Assembly (NCBI GenBank): GCA_965230565.1
Contig: CBDDLH010000016.1
Location: 2,524,150-2,588,149, forward strand
Source: BCD1 sp965230565
GTDB taxonomy: Bacteria; Bacteroidota; Bacteroidia; Chitinophagales; Saprospiraceae
Reading direction: 5' to 3'
DNA: 64,000 bases
How positions within the stretch are numbered: position 1 is the first letter of the stretch; every line of letters starts with the position of its first letter. Under the pieces are notes generated by a model. It searched no databases and had not been told where the DNA came from. It worked only from the letters and a program-made list of their open reading frames with translations. Positions 56,686 through 63,744 of this stretch are shown piece after piece. The position numbers and the translations under genes were made by a program.

Positions 56686-57948
56686 TTATTGCTTTACAAG
56701 CTTTCGCGAAATAACAGTTTCCCCGTCCGAAATACTCAAAATATAAAACCCCGGAGGCAGGGTTTGGGTTGAAAGGGTCAGCTTATTTTCTATTCCTCCC
56801 AGTTCTTGTTGCCAGACCTGGTGGCCGTTAATATTACTTAATCTGACGAATACCTTTTGACCACCTGAACGCTCCATGGTAATTTGCTGATCAAATGGAT
56901 TGGGATAAGCATTCAATTCCATTACCAGTTCAGGGTTTTCCGTGGTGACCAGGTAGTTTTGAATGGTTTGATAGATTACCTCCAGCAGAGAATAGTCTTC
57001 AACACTTCCAAAAGCATCCTGCCCCAGTTCCCAAATCATGATGCCACTGAGGTTTTCGAGGGCCAGCAGGGTTTTATCTTCAATGGTTGGCCTGCCATTA
57101 AAAAAGGCCAGCCCGACCTGATCAACATCTGCATTAGCTTCATCCTGTAATACTATCGAACCATAGGTAAAAGAATGCACATCCCCGGGATCATTAAAGT
57201 CATAACCGTAAAAGGGAACTCCCAGGGTCAGTTTTTCCGGCGGCACTCCCTGTCCTATCGACCAGTAGGTGATGGCAGCCACGGCTTTGGCATAGGGAGA
57301 ATGTTGTCCCGGGCTATTAGGTGCCCAAGGCCCGGTATAATCGTACACCATCATATTGATCCATTCATAAGCTTCCAGGGCTTCATCGGAAACTTCCGGG
57401 TAGCGATGGCTTCCCGGCAGTGCTGCTGTCATCGTCAGCCCGTAAACATCCATCGTATCTTTTAGTTCCAGTACAAAGGGGCTGTAATTTTGGGTTACAT
57501 CGTTCCATTCCAGATCGACATCTATGCCTTGCAGGTTATGGTCGACCGTAAAACTCACCAACTTGTTAATAAAGGCAGATCGATTTTCAGGCTGCAATAA
57601 ATTGAGCCAGTATTGCTCAGTGGTGGCATCACCTCCGGCGATGGATAGAAAAACTTCCAGATCATGATCATGAGCCATAGCAACTATATCAGTAATATCC
57701 TGCCCGCCCACACTGATATAACCTTCAGCGTCAGGATACCCAAAAGCCAGGTTGAGGTGGGTCAGTTTGTCATAATCAATGAGTTCAGCAATCCCGAAAC
57801 GGTACCAGGGCAGATACCCAACGGTTTTAAATTCCTGGGCAAAAATGGAGGTAGTTAAAAGCACTGAAAAGATTATCAACAAGGAACGTTTTGACAATCT
57901 TTTCCGGGAGGATTTTAGGTGAATCTGCATATCTGAAAAATTTTCCAA
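56686..57948 (-). CDS. GH18 chitinase-like protein with T9SS tail
   Basis: A 420-residue exported glycosidase of the GH18 family, acting on chitin or other beta-1,4 GlcNAc glycans. Signal peptide near residues 16-37 (SLLIIFSVLLTTSIFAQ); an alternative start six codons in is possible. The barrel has the signature LQGIDVDLEW near 138-147 with the catalytic Glu, VFLSIAGGD near 93, and MMVYDYTGPWAP near 195. At about 345-420 is a type IX secretion sorting domain (AYPNPFDQQITM, PPGFYILSISDG, VISRKLVKQ), so the enzyme should be exported across the outer membrane. Confidence 0.9.
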   Translation of the reverse strand: MENFSDMQIHLKSSRKRLSKRSLLIIFSVLLTTSIFAQEFKTVGYLPWYRFGIAELIDYDKLTHLNLAFGYPDAEGYISVGGQDITDIVAMAHDHDLEVFLSIAGGDATTEQYWLNLLQPENRSAFINKLVSFTVDHNLQGIDVDLEWNDVTQNYSPFVLELKDTMDVYGLTMTAALPGSHRYPEVSDEALEAYEWINMMVYDYTGPWAPNSPGQHSPYAKAVAAITYWSIGQGVPPEKLTLGVPFYGYDFNDPGDVHSFTYGSIVLQDEANADVDQVGLAFFNGRPTIEDKTLLALENLSGIMIWELGQDAFGSVEDYSLLEVIYQTIQNYLVTTENPELVMELNAYPNPFDQQITMERSGGQKVFVRLSNINGHQVWQQELGGIENKLTLSTQTLPPGFYILSISDGETVISRKLVKQ

Positions 57949-58127
57949 AAGGTAGTGATTTTTTTTGAGTGTGGTATAACCCAGGATATTTTTTGTAAGA
58001 CCTTAAGTTTTGAGTTTGAAGAGGTTTAAACCACAAAGGTACCCGGGAAGGCACTGATTACTGAGAGATCCTGACAATTGATCTTAAATCACTCAGCAAA
58101 AAGGCTCAGGAAAATCAAACAAATCGT

Positions 58128-58270
58128 CATTCAGTATTCGGTGTTCTCCCGACATTATTTGTACGGGACAGGCTTTGTTCGATATACTGTAATTTATGAA
58201 GTTTTAGGCAGAATTTCGAACCTGCCTTCCGATGCGCAGCATGCAAGGTGTCGAACACCCAATAATGAAT
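58128..58270. repeat. Imperfect inverted repeat (GGTGTTC ... GTTCGATAT arms)
   Basis: The left part (CATTCAGTATTCGGTGTTC, then GGCTTTGTTCGATAT) is mirrored on the other strand by the right part (GAACACCCAATAATGAAT, ATTTCGAACCTGCC). Arms are about 60 bases with several mismatches. A GTACGGGAC word also found near 49.2 kb lies in the left arm. Confidence 0.55.
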
Positions 58271-58303
58271 AAAGATGTTTTACATTTTACAGAACCAATC
58301 ACC

Positions 58304-58575
58304 CTTGGCCCTAGAGGGTCCTAATCCCGGTAACAGCCATGGCTGAGACCGGATGCGTGCCAGAGGTACGCAATAATTCTAGTGGTCAGGAAAAATAACT
58401 GGGGAACTTCGCATCTATCCAAACACAATACTTTTCCGACCCAAAGGACAGGAAAGGTAAGATTACCCCCTACAGGATGCTTTTCCTTCCATTCGAAGAG
58501 ATTGCGTACCTACAGCACGCTCTGGTTTTCGGCATGCCTGGCCGTTACCGGGATTGGACCCCAAATGGGGCCAGA
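58304..58575. repeat. Inverted pair of ~70-bp structured repeats
   Basis: The left arm 58304-58374 and the right arm 58501-58575 are imperfect inverted copies that share the words GGTCC, AATCCCGGTAAC, CCAGAG and GGTACGCAAT in order. Each arm also contains its own small hairpin (GGCCCTAGAGGGTCC on the left; a GGACCCCAAATGGGGCC-type hairpin on the right). The right-arm words recur at 20878-20948. The spacer of about 126 bases holds no gene. Confidence 0.75.
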
Positions 58576-58671
58576 GATATAAGTAACCGGATAACTCCAT
58601 TGGCCTCTTCCGTTTACCGGGCGGATCAGAAACTTCCACCCTTAAGACCTGCGCCAGGCATTATGCACAAC

Positions 58672-58707
58672 AAAAAAAGCCCCTCCGAAAATCCGGAAGA
58701 GCTTTTT
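58672..58707 (-). terminator. Terminator after rpsA
   Basis: On the minus strand AAGCUCUUCCG, loop GAUUUU, CGGAGGGGCUU can pair fully when G-U wobbles are allowed, and a T-run follows. The wobbles exist only on the minus strand, which supports this orientation. It lies 35 bases after the rpsA stop codon. Confidence 0.85.
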
Positions 58708-58741
58708 ATTATCTGTAACCTGTTAATCAGGTTGTCTTCAA

Positions 58742-60907
58742 TTACTTGTCGTCGCTGTCGTCGTCGATCATGTCTTTCAATTCTGAGAATACATCGAGAT
58801 CACCGAGGGTATCTTTTTCAACTTTAGACTGCTGTCTCTTAACAGCTGATCTAGTTTCTTCTCTTGCCTTGGTTTTCTCAGCCTTCACAGCCTGATCAGC
58901 CTCACGGCGGATGTCATCGAGGTAACGAGAGTGAGAAACGATGATACGCTTGTCGTCTCTGTTGAATTCGATAACCTTAACTGTCAATGTCTCATCAACT
59001 TCAGGCATTGTGTTATCCTCTTTTCTCAGATGCTTGATCGGAGCGAATGCTTCCAATCCGTAAGGCAACTGAACGATACCACCTCTGTCATCACGACGGA
59101 TGAGGGTAGCTTCGTGGTAAGATCCTTGTGGGAAAACGTTTTCGAAAGTATCCCATGGGTTCTCTTCCAATTGCTTGTGACCGAGCGACAATTTGCGGTT
59201 GTCTTTATCGATCTCGAGGATGGTAATATCAATGGTCTCACCCACTTTGGTAAACTCAGATGGGTGTGAGTAACGCTTCGTCCAGGAAAGGTCAGAAATG
59301 TGAACCATTCCGCCAATACCTTCTTTTAATTCAACGAATACACCATATGGAGTCAGGTTCTTAACCTCACCGCTGTGTGCACTTCCAACCGGGAAGTTCT
59401 CTTCGATCTTGCTCCATGGATCTTCGCTCAATTGCTTGATAGACAGTGACATCTTACGATCTTCTCTGTCGATGGTAACCACTTTCGCTTCGTACTCTTC
59501 CTGTAACTTAAAGAAGTCACGCGCGTTTACCGGCTGGTTGCTCCAGCTCACCTCTGATACGTGGATCAACCCTTCGATACCCGGCTGGATCTCGAGGAAT
59601 GCACCGTAATCTTCGATGTTCACGATCTTTCCTTTCACTACAGAACCTTCTTCGATATTTTCTGTCAGCACCTCCCATGGATGTGGCTGCAGCTGCTTCA
59701 GACCAAGAGAGATACGCTTCTTGTTCTCGTCGAAATCGAGTACAACAACATTGATCTTCTGGTTGAGTGACAATACTTCGTTCGGGTGACTGATACGTCC
59801 CCATGAAATATCTGTGATGTAAAGGAGTCCGTCCACACCACCGAGATCGAGGAATGCACCGAAGTCTGTGATGTTCTTGACCAATCCTTCGAGTACCTGT
59901 CCTTTTTCGAGGCTTGCGATAATCGCATCACGCTGCTCTGCAAGGTCACTTTCGATAAGTGCTTTGTGAGAAACAACGGCGTTCTTGATAATTTCATTAA
60001 CCTTAACCACTTTGAACTCCATAGTTTTTCCAACATATGAATCAAAGTCGATGATAGGCTTGATATCGATCTGTGAACCAGGAAGGAATGTTTCCAGGCC
60101 ACCTGCATCAACGATAAGACCACCTTTTGTTTTGTGGATAACAGTACCTGTGATAACAGTACCATTTTCGTAAGAATCGAGGATGCTTTCCCAGGCACGC
60201 AACAGTTTTGCTTTTCTGCGGGAAAGTACCAACTGACCACGCTCATTTTCCTGCTCTTCTACATAAACATCAACATCATCACCAACCGCAAGATCAGGAT
60301 TGTCACGGAATTCTGATAAAGAGATCAGTCCGTCAGACTTGTAATTGATATCCAAAACAACGTCACCGTCATCAATGCTGGTAACTTTTGCTTTTACGAT
60401 CTCTCCTTCAAGTACGTCATTCAGCGTAGCTTCGTATTGCTTCAGATAATTTTCGATTTCATCATCTGAGTATGGAAGAACGTGTTTGTTGGTCTGTGAC
60501 CAGTCAAAGTCGTCATGGGCAGTTTGTACCTCCTCAACTTTGTCTACATCAAGTTCCAATTTTTCTTCCGCTTCTGCAGTAGCTTCTTCTGCTTCAGCTA
60601 CCACTTCTTCGGCAGCTTCTTCTGCTTCAGCAACAACTTCTTCTGCTTTTTCTTCTACTTCTGCAACGGCTTCTTCTACTTTCTCTTCAGCTTCAGCTAC
60701 TACCTCTTCAGCTTTTTCTTCTACTTCTGCAACGGCTTCTTCTACCGCTTCAGCCACCTCTTCGGCAACTTCTTCTGTTTTTTCTGCAGCAGCTTCCACT
60801 GTTTCTTCTACAGTTTCTTCTACTTTTTCAGTAGTCTCCTCTGCTTTTGGATCTACTGATTCAGGTGTTTCATTCACCTCTTCGTTAAGATTTTTTTCGT
60901 CTGGCAT
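58742..60907 (-). CDS. rpsA: 30S ribosomal protein S1 with long acidic N-terminal extension
   Basis: The S1 protein binds mRNA at the 30S subunit during initiation. In 721 residues there are six S1 domains from about residue 155 to 640, seen in repeats such as VLEGLVKNITDFGAFLDLG, VVKGKIVNIEDYGAFLEIQPG and GEVKNLTPYGVFVELKEG. Before them is an unusual stretch of about 110 residues (about 12-120) almost only of Glu, Ala and Val in imperfect repeats of the EEVVAEAEE/EEAVAEVEE kind, absent in the enterobacterial protein. It is a low-complexity acidic coil. A charged Lys/Glu tail and a run of Asp end the protein. It is transcribed alone with a clear terminator. Confidence 0.95.
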   Translation of the reverse strand: MPDEKNLNEEVNETPESVDPKAEETTEKVEETVEETVEAAAEKTEEVAEEVAEAVEEAVAEVEEKAEEVVAEAEEKVEEAVAEVEEKAEEVVAEAEEAAEEVVAEAEEATAEAEEKLELDVDKVEEVQTAHDDFDWSQTNKHVLPYSDDEIENYLKQYEATLNDVLEGEIVKAKVTSIDDGDVVLDINYKSDGLISLSEFRDNPDLAVGDDVDVYVEEQENERGQLVLSRRKAKLLRAWESILDSYENGTVITGTVIHKTKGGLIVDAGGLETFLPGSQIDIKPIIDFDSYVGKTMEFKVVKVNEIIKNAVVSHKALIESDLAEQRDAIIASLEKGQVLEGLVKNITDFGAFLDLGGVDGLLYITDISWGRISHPNEVLSLNQKINVVVLDFDENKKRISLGLKQLQPHPWEVLTENIEEGSVVKGKIVNIEDYGAFLEIQPGIEGLIHVSEVSWSNQPVNARDFFKLQEEYEAKVVTIDREDRKMSLSIKQLSEDPWSKIEENFPVGSAHSGEVKNLTPYGVFVELKEGIGGMVHISDLSWTKRYSHPSEFTKVGETIDITILEIDKDNRKLSLGHKQLEENPWDTFENVFPQGSYHEATLIRRDDRGGIVQLPYGLEAFAPIKHLRKEDNTMPEVDETLTVKVIEFNRDDKRIIVSHSRYLDDIRREADQAVKAEKTKAREETRSAVKRQQSKVEKDTLGDLDVFSELKDMIDDDSDDK

Positions 60908-61324
60908 TGAAAGAATGCTTTTTGAATAATGACCAAGAATTTAAGTTGATCATTATGTTTGGTTAAAAAATAAGATTTCGTCAATGAATCTAACTGCTAT
61001 AACTACTTGAAATTAAGGCAATTAAACCCATACCGTAAACGGCCGCGCAAAATTACAGCTTTTAATGGAGAAAAACGAATAAAAAAACAGAATTAGTTGT
61101 ATAAAATGTTGGTTGTTAGAATATAGGGTGAGGTTTTTCAAATTGAAAGCATAGAATTATAACCACATAGTACATATAGTTTAATAAAAACACATAGTCA
61201 CAAAGTTGATTCCCTTAATGAAGAAGTCACCGGAGAAAATTTTTTCATCAAAATTTCCTAAAGGTCTTGCGCAATAAATACAAAAACCCCTATATTTGCA
61301 GCCGCTAAAGCAAAAAAGCGAAAT
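60908..61324. other. Intergenic region with rpsA leader and CACATAG words
   Basis: Contains the upstream region of rpsA at its left end and the tRNA promoter at its right end. Near 61163-61204 it has CACATAG words like those in the terminator at 15.5 kb. No gene is seen. Confidence 0.6.
61266..61298 (+). promoter_or_regulatory. Promoter of the tRNA-Met gene
   Basis: CTTG at 61266-61269 and TATATTTG at 61291-61298 fit the Bacteroidota -33 (TTTG) and -7 (TAnnTTTG) boxes with a 21-base spacer. The tRNA begins 26 bases after the -7 box. This is the best promoter match in the window. Confidence 0.75.
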
Positions 61325-61398
61325 GGCGTGGTAGCTCAGCTGGTTAGAGCGCAGCATTCATAATGCTGAGGTCGAGTGTTCAAGTCACTCTCACGCTA
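61325..61398 (+). tRNA. tRNA-Met (anticodon CAT)
   Basis: A complete 74-base cloverleaf: acceptor GGCGTGG with TCACGCT (G-T wobbles at both ends), D-arm GCTC/GAGC with AGCTGGTTA, anticodon stem CAGCA/TGCTG with loop TTCATAA (anticodon CAT), variable AGGTC and T-arm GAGTG/CACTC with loop TTCAAGT, then discriminator A. CCA is not encoded. It is probably elongator Met; a CAT tRNA for Ile cannot be ruled out by sequence alone. Confidence 0.92.
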
Positions 61399-61433
61399 CA
61401 AAAAGGCATCTCCAAAAGGGATGCCTTTTTTGT
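61399..61433 (+). terminator. Terminator after the tRNA-Met gene
   Basis: AAAAAGGCATC and GATGCCTTTTTT form a stem followed by T residues directly after the tRNA. Related hairpins follow both tRNA remnants. Confidence 0.88.
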
Positions 61434-61451
61434 TTTCATAACTCCCAAAAT

Positions 61452-61748
61452 ATGTTCTACTTCTACGTCCTCTACAGCCTTAAAGACAATCGCCTGTATA
61501 AAGGTGCCTCAGCTGATTTACCCAAAAGAGTTTTACAACATAATGCGGGAATGGTGAAGTCAACAAAAAATCGACGTCCTCTAATTCTCCTCTACTTCGA
61601 AATCTTCGATGAAAAATCTCAAGCTTTTGCCAGAGAGCGATGGTCAAAATCATTAGAAGGTGGAACAAACCTGAAAAAACTCCTGAAGGAGAAGCGATTA
61701 TTGAAGGAAGATGGGAGTCTCAATATCTCAAATAGCTCAGATGGTTAG
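61452..61748 (+). CDS. GIY-YIG nuclease family protein, first copy
   Basis: A 98-residue single-domain protein of the UPF0213/GIY-YIG type. The motifs are FYVLYS (GIY position) and LYKGAS (YIG position) in the first 20 residues, then the Arg in LPKRVLQHNAG and the probable catalytic Glu in FARERWSKSLEGG near 62. Members cut DNA or are of unknown role. The C-terminus SNSSDG and the stop codon TAG are read from tRNA-derived sequence (TAGCTCAGATGGTTAG), so the gene runs into the D-arm of a tRNA remnant. It lies about 20 bases after the tRNA-Met terminator and has a paralogue 394 bases on with about four fifths of residues identical by eye. Confidence 0.85.
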   Translation: MFYFYVLYSLKDNRLYKGASADLPKRVLQHNAGMVKSTKNRRPLILLYFEIFDEKSQAFARERWSKSLEGGTNLKKLLKEKRLLKEDGSLNISNSSDG

Positions 61749-61792
61749 AGCGCCCGTCCGGGAGGTCGAGTGTTCAAGTCACTCTCACGCTA
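61733..61792 (+). pseudogene. tRNA-Met remnant 1 (no 5' acceptor strand, anticodon arm replaced)
   Basis: Matches the tRNA from base 8 onward (TAGCTCAGATGGTTAGAGC, then GAGGTCGAGTGTTCAAGT and CACTCTCACGCTA). The anticodon arm is replaced by a short CCCGTCCGGG. There is no partner for the 3' acceptor strand, so no cloverleaf can form. Its first bases are also the 3' end of the first GIY-YIG gene. A terminator hairpin like that after the real tRNA follows at 61794-61825. Confidence 0.85.
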
Positions 61793-61793
61793 C

Positions 61794-61825
61794 AAAAAGG
61801 CATCTCCTTGTGGGATGCCTTTTTT
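61794..61825 (+). terminator. Terminator-like hairpin after tRNA remnant 1
   Basis: AAAAAGGCATC and GATGCCTTTTTT with a loop of TCCTTGTGG, almost the same as the hairpin after tRNA-Met. Confidence 0.85.
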
Positions 61826-61845
61826 AATTTTCATAACTCCAAAAT

Positions 61846-62142
61846 ATGTTCTACTTCTACGTACTATACAGCCTTAAAGACAATCGATTGTATAAAGGTG
61901 CCTCCTCTGATTTACCAAAAAGAATTCTACAACATAATGCAGGAATGGTGAGGTCGACAAAGAATCGACGACCTCTGATCCTCCTCTATTTTGAAACCTT
62001 TGATAAAAAATCAGAAGCCTTTGCTAAAGAACGATGGGCAAAATCATTGGAAGGAGGACCAAGCCTGAAAAAACTCTTGATAGAGAAGCAATTATTGATG
62101 GAAAATGGTATTCTCAACCTTTCCGATAGCTCAGCTGGTTAG
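61846..62142 (+). CDS. GIY-YIG nuclease family protein, second copy
   Basis: The 98-residue paralogue of the gene at 61452. It has the same FYVLYS, LYKGAS, LPKRILQHNAG and KERWAKSLEGG motifs, so the active site is kept. Differences are spread over the length, so the copies are not an assembly artefact. The C-terminus SDSSAG and the TAG stop are again read from a tRNA D-arm (GCTCAGCTGGTTAG). The ATG has the same distance to the preceding tRNA-derived hairpin as in the first copy. The two copies plus their tRNA pieces form a tandem array of about 400-base units. Confidence 0.85.
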   Translation: MFYFYVLYSLKDNRLYKGASSDLPKRILQHNAGMVRSTKNRRPLILLYFETFDKKSEAFAKERWAKSLEGGPSLKKLLIEKQLLMENGILNLSDSSAG

Positions 62143-62208
62143 AGCGCCCGTATCCATACGGACCCGTACCGGGGCGGGAGGTCGAGTGTTCAAGTCACTC
62201 TCACGCTA
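62127..62208 (+). pseudogene. tRNA-Met remnant 2 with enlarged anticodon region
   Basis: Again starts at tRNA base 8 and ends with the complete 3' part. The anticodon arm is replaced by a longer insert between CCCG and CGGG that itself contains a CGTATCCATACG hairpin. The last 31 bases of all three tRNA copies are identical. The second GIY-YIG gene ends inside it. Confidence 0.85.
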
Positions 62209-62538
62209 CGAAAAAAAGGCTTGCCGGTAGGCAGGCCTTTTTTAATTTATAACAGTCAATTCTCAATAGTCCAATTTTTTTCGTACTCGCCGAATTCATT
62301 CGGCTCGACGCACCGAATGAATTCGGTGGGTACGGGATCCCCAAATGCTCTTTTTACCAAGAATTTTGTTGTACTGGAAATCTTTTAGCCCAACCATAAA
62401 GCTAACTCTAAAACCTGTCTGGTTGAGGCCAGTTAAGCTCGTTCAAGTGACTCATTGCCAATAAAAAAAGCCCTGAATTTCTTCAAGGCTTCTTTAAGCA
62501 TACTGCTAGTAACTATTGTTTTAACAGGTGATAACTAT
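62209..62538. other. Intergenic region with terminator and palindrome
   Basis: Holds a terminator-like hairpin at about 62211-62243 (AGGCTTGCC with GGCAGGCCT and a T-run) after the second tRNA remnant and an inverted repeat at 62283-62332. No gene is seen. The end toward 62538 is the downstream region of the small minus-strand gene. Confidence 0.6.
62283..62332. repeat. Palindromic repeat built on CCGAATTCATTCGG
   Basis: CGCCGAATTCATTCGG at the left and CCGAATGAATTCGGTG at the right form a stem of about 20 bp around a short loop, with GTAC on both outer sides. No T-run follows. It resembles a REP-like unit. Confidence 0.7.
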
Positions 62539-63042
62539 CTAGCGCTTAATTCGAGTAATTACAGGCTGAATACCTGCATATGGAGGCGCAAACATAAAGG
62601 GAACCTGAAGCCAGGACCAGCTGAGGTATACACCTTTCCCTCCATCGATAGCAGAAATGACAGATTTTTCTACTTCCAGAATTCCGGTTAAAAAGCCTGC
62701 GATTATTGCAATTGGTGGTACCCCTCCAGCACCAAAACCGGCGCCAGCAAGGCCAATGATAGCGGAGGTTACGTCCGTAGCCTTGAATAACTCCTGTAGT
62801 GGCTTTTCCGGGATGGCAATATGGAAACCCCAGATATAGGCCTTTGCAGAAATTTTGTTAGGGTTTCGACTACTGGCCATGGCAAGCTGGCGTCCTGCTG
62901 CCATTTCAACTTCATCGGTAAATTGGTCGCCATGCAACATTTTCTTGGCCTGATACACATGCGCATCTAATGTGTGGTGAAGATTCAACAATTCCAAAGG
63001 TTGCTCCGTTTGGGCATTTGCGGTTACATTTGAATTTTTCAT
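62539..63042 (-). CDS. Small protein with Gly-rich hydrophobic helix, function unknown
   Basis: A 167-residue protein that I do not recognise. The N-terminal 80 residues are polar and helical, with YQAKKMLHGDQFTDEVEMAAGRQ. Residues about 93-120 form a Gly/Ala/Ile-rich hydrophobic segment (AIIGLAGAGFGAGG, then IAIIAGFLTGIL), followed by a Ser/Trp/Tyr-rich tail (GGKGVYLSWSW). There is no clear signal peptide. Such a pattern fits a membrane-inserting peptide or toxin-like protein, but this is inference only. It faces upstream repeats and an AraC-type regulator gene on the same strand. Confidence 0.6.
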   Translation of the reverse strand: MKNSNVTANAQTEQPLELLNLHHTLDAHVYQAKKMLHGDQFTDEVEMAAGRQLAMASSRNPNKISAKAYIWGFHIAIPEKPLQELFKATDVTSAIIGLAGAGFGAGGVPPIAIIAGFLTGILEVEKSVISAIDGGKGVYLSWSWLQVPFMFAPPYAGIQPVITRIKR

Positions 63043-63124
63043 TCTAATTGAATTTTAAGTGATTAAAAAAATATGTTGATTACTTACAAAAGCAAATTTG
63101 CAGGCATTTTCTTGCCGGGATTTG

Positions 63125-63160
63125 CCGATCCTGCGCATTCTTTTACCAATCCTGCGCATT
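63125..63160. promoter_or_regulatory. Direct repeat with 21-base period, likely regulator-binding site
   Basis: CCGATCCTGCGCATT (63125-63139) and CCAATCCTGCGCATT (63146-63160) differ at one base and start 21 bases apart, two helical turns. The pair lies about 83-118 bases upstream of the small protein's ATG at 63042 and directly after the AraC regulator's stop. AraC-type proteins bind such direct repeats. Confidence 0.6.
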
Positions 63161-63165
63161 GGGGT

Positions 63166-63570
63166 TCAGGCAGCATGTTTTTTCTTAAAATCTGAAGGTG
63201 TGCAAGCAAATCGCCTCTTAAAACTCCGGCAAAAGTGAGCCTGATTTTTATAGCCTACCTGAAAGGCTATTTCTCCAATGGTGGCCTCATACTTTGTCAA
63301 AAGGTCGGCAGCATAATCCATTTTCATTTCCCAGATGAGTCTCCCGGCTGGTTGCCGAATAAGGGCATTTAATTTTCGGTTGAGCTGGGAAACACTTAAA
63401 TGGGCCTGCCTGGCGAGACAAGCGGTATCAAATAATTCATTGTCAAAGTTCATTTGGATTAAACGCCTGACTTTTTTAATAAAGGCATCTCTTTCAGGCA
63501 AAACCGATTTTTTTGAAGTTTGAAACCTCTGATGTTGATGCTTAAGTGCAATTGGCTGTTCTAAATACAT
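63166..63570 (-). CDS. AraC-family DNA-binding protein, short
   Basis: A 134-residue protein that is almost only the AraC/XylS DNA-binding domain: two helix-turn-helix motifs, the first near DTACLARQAHLSVSQLNRKL and the second near IGEIAFQVGYKNQAHFCRSF, ending ACTPSDFKKK. The ATG at 63570 is chosen because the longer frame from 63660 only adds a hydrophobic lead without match. It has no sensor domain and should bind DNA constitutively or with a partner. Its stop is 6 bases from the direct repeat before the small protein, which it may control. Confidence 0.82.
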   Translation of the reverse strand: MYLEQPIALKHQHQRFQTSKKSVLPERDAFIKKVRRLIQMNFDNELFDTACLARQAHLSVSQLNRKLNALIRQPAGRLIWEMKMDYAADLLTKYEATIGEIAFQVGYKNQAHFCRSFKRRFACTPSDFKKKHAA

Positions 63571-63744
63571 GGTGTTAGGTTTTGTGGTGTTATGAATAAT
63601 TATTAAGTACACCACAAAAATGGGAGCAGGAAGGATCAGACTACTGGACAAGGGTTGCAATGCCCTAGACGACTATTGCGAAGGCTGAAAAATTCTAGCA
63701 TAAGGATTGCAGAAAGAACAGAAGTTAATTTGTAAATTACTGAT

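Larger units (their letters stand above)
57949..58741. other. Long intergenic region with two inverted-repeat elements
   Basis: A gap of 793 bases with no credible gene. It holds an imperfect inverted repeat at about 58128-58270, a larger one at 58304-58575 (both listed separately) and the rpsA terminator at its right end. The first 130 bases are AT-rich and may contain the GH18 promoter. Confidence 0.7.

Noticed and set aside
60486..60929. Ser/Thr/Ala-rich plus-strand open frames opposite the start of rpsA
   Set aside because: They are the reverse reading of the Glu/Ala-rich rpsA extension and have no start signal or homology of their own.
61363..61557. A 64-codon frame starting within tRNA-Met
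   Set aside because: It overlaps the tRNA, the terminator and the GIY-YIG gene in another frame.
61733..62208. Two further tRNA genes
   Set aside because: The copies lack the 5' acceptor strand and the anticodon arm, so no cloverleaf can form.
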